A DNA stretch of 6,872 bases from NCBI GenBank assembly GCA_022360075.1, contig JAKSDN010000437.1:1-6872 (forward strand). Reading direction: 5' to 3'. Each line of letters begins with the position of its first letter. The stretch's first letter is position 1. The position numbers were made by a program, and so were the translations under genes. This document shows, in pieces, positions 5,779 to 6,872 of the stretch. The notes below the pieces were generated by a model. That model had not been told where the DNA came from and made no database searches. It worked only from the letters and a program-made list of their open reading frames with translations. The DNA comes from Kiloniellales bacterium. GTDB lineage: Bacteria; Pseudomonadota; Alphaproteobacteria; Kiloniellales; JAKSDN01.

Positions 5779-6837
5779 ATGACGAGTGGCTACCTTGATG
5801 AGATCTACGAGCAGCCGGAGGCGCTGCGCCGGTGTGGCGCTGAGTTCCGAGAAGGGCAAGGGGGTGCGTTGAAGCGGATTCGGCAGGGGGTCGAATCTCG
5901 AAAGTTCGACAAGATTGTTCTGACAGGCATGGGGGCTTCGCTGCATAGCTGCTACCCGCTTTATCTGAAATTGAGCAGGACCTGCCCGATACCCGTCCTC
6001 CAGTGGGACGCATCGGAACTCGCACATTTCGCGCAGCAGATACTGAGCGAACGGACACTCGTTATCGCTGTCTCACAGTCAGGAGAGAGCGCGGAACTTC
6101 GCCGCATCGCCGCACGGGAGGAACCTGCAGGTCTTGTCGTCTCGATCACGAACGAGGAAGACAACACACTGGCCCATTGGGCGGATGTTCCCCTTTTTAC
6201 CCGCGCAGGTTCGGAAGCTTCTGTGTCGAACAAGACCTATACCGCAGGTCTTGCCGCTCTCCATTTGCTGGGTGCGGTCATTCTGGGGGAGAACCTCGAA
6301 TCGGCAAGAGAGGAGGTTTATCAAACCGCTGGCCAGCTCGCGGCGTCGCTGCAGACCCTGAACGAACATATGCTGCGCTTGGGGACTCACCTCGGTTCCG
6401 TCGACTTCCTAGCCTTTGTTGGCCGGGGGGCGAGTCTGGGCAGCGCGAGAGCCGGCAGCCTGATCACACAGGAAGCCAGCAAGCTGCCTTGCGCCGCCTT
6501 CTCCGGTGGCGGCTTCCGTCACGGCCCCTTGGAGTTGGCCCGGCCAGGATTCACGGCAGTCGTCTTCGCCGGTCCGGATGAAACGAGCCGCCTGAACCGA
6601 CGGCTCGCCGAGGAGATCTGCCTGGCCGGTGGTCAAGTCGCATTGATTTCACCCGATGCGGCAGACAGTGCCTCGATCGAGGGCATGTCTTTCATCTCCA
6701 TTCCAAAAGCCGTCCCCACCTTGCTGCCGATACTGGAGATCGTGCCGGTACAGCTGCTGACCGTTCCGTTGGCCCAGGCGAAAGGCTACAGGCCGGCGGT
6801 CTTCGAGCGGGCGAGCAAGGTTACAGCCGTCGAATAG
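5779..6837 (+). CDS. Double-SIS sugar-phosphate isomerase/deaminase (GlmS isomerase-like, AgaS/NagB-II type)
   Basis: A 352-residue cytoplasmic protein made of two SIS domains (about 25-165 and 195-335), without the N-terminal glutaminase domain of GlmS. Domain one has VLTGMGAS at 47-54 and the phosphate loop SQSGES at 99-104. Domain two has FVGRGASLGSA at 213-223 and FRHGPLEL at 246-253. E232 and H248 are 16 residues apart, as E488 and H504 are in E. coli GlmS, and K347 is sixth from the C-terminus (KVTAVE), as K603 is (KSVTVE). The isomerase chemistry therefore looks intact. Likely roles are aminosugar-6-phosphate deaminase/isomerase (NagB-II) or an AgaS-like enzyme; a deglycase is less likely. 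The ATG lies 4 nt after the kinase stop, with GGGAGGG 8 nt upstream, so the two genes form one operon. A frame extension back to 5722 overlaps the kinase and is not needed. Confidence 0.9.
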   Translation: MTSGYLDEIYEQPEALRRCGAEFREGQGGALKRIRQGVESRKFDKIVLTGMGASLHSCYPLYLKLSRTCPIPVLQWDASELAHFAQQILSERTLVIAVSQSGESAELRRIAAREEPAGLVVSITNEEDNTLAHWADVPLFTRAGSEASVSNKTYTAGLAALHLLGAVILGENLESAREEVYQTAGQLAASLQTLNEHMLRLGTHLGSVDFLAFVGRGASLGSARAGSLITQEASKLPCAAFSGGGFRHGPLELARPGFTAVVFAGPDETSRLNRRLAEEICLAGGQVALISPDAADSASIEGMSFISIPKAVPTLLPILEIVPVQLLTVPLAQAKGYRPAVFERASKVTAVE

Positions 6838-6872
6838 AAAGTCCTCGCTCTAAACACCGGGGTGGAACCGCG
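6838..6872. other. Short tail after the SIS gene, no feature seen
   Basis: These 35 bases after the SIS stop codon show no start codon with a ribosome site and no hairpin with a T-run. Whether the operon continues, for example into a deacetylase gene, cannot be told from this window. Confidence 0.4.

Noticed and set aside
6848..6864. CACC-GG-GGTG mini-stem after the SIS gene as a terminator
   Set aside because: The arms are only 4 bp with a 2-nt loop and no T-run follows, so there is no support for termination.
1..6872. CRISPR array, tRNA or rRNA genes, insertion sequence, phage or defence genes
   Set aside because: I saw no regularly spaced repeats, cloverleaf sequence, transposase motif or defence domain; nearly all the DNA is explained by the sugar locus.

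Overview
The window looks like high-GC alphaproteobacterial DNA. This is inferred from codon use, from rhizobial-type sugar ABC transporter proteins and from the RpiR/ROK/SIS gene mix; no species can be named. It holds one carbohydrate uptake and catabolism locus of seven genes, packed tightly except around a central control region.

Layout. On the minus strand, read from right to left: an RpiR-family regulator (3612-4457), then a CUT1-type sugar ABC transporter in the order ATPase (2304-3500), first permease (1357-2307), second permease (472-1353) and periplasmic sugar-binding protein (start at 353, running off the left edge). On the plus strand, diverging from the regulator: a ROK-family sugar kinase (4818-5774) and, 4 nt later, a double-SIS-domain sugar-phosphate isomerase/deaminase (5779-6837). 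The last 35 bases hold nothing recognisable.

Control. The two large gaps (3501-3611 and 4458-4817) carry copies of one short dyad, GGAGAA-T-TTCTCC or close variants, at 3570-3582, 4577-4588 and 4692-4704. The third lies at the expected transcription start of a candidate kinase promoter. The first lies between the -35 and -10 of a candidate transporter promoter. The simplest reading is that the RpiR protein controls both the transporter operon and the kinase-isomerase operon through these sites, with a sugar phosphate made by the pathway as effector. A second 16-bp element precedes both the regulator and the ATPase gene.

How the genes work together (inference). The binding protein captures a sugar, two permeases and the ATPase import it, the ROK kinase phosphorylates it, and the SIS enzyme isomerises or deaminates the product. 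The SIS protein keeps the three catalytic residues of the GlmS isomerase domain but has no glutaminase domain. That points to an amino sugar such as glucosamine, galactosamine or an N-acetylated relative. No deacetylase is visible, so the substrate is open. The locus is a recognisable type of sugar-utilisation cassette; the less ordinary parts are the shared operators, the altered zinc motif of the kinase and the repeats in the kinase leader.
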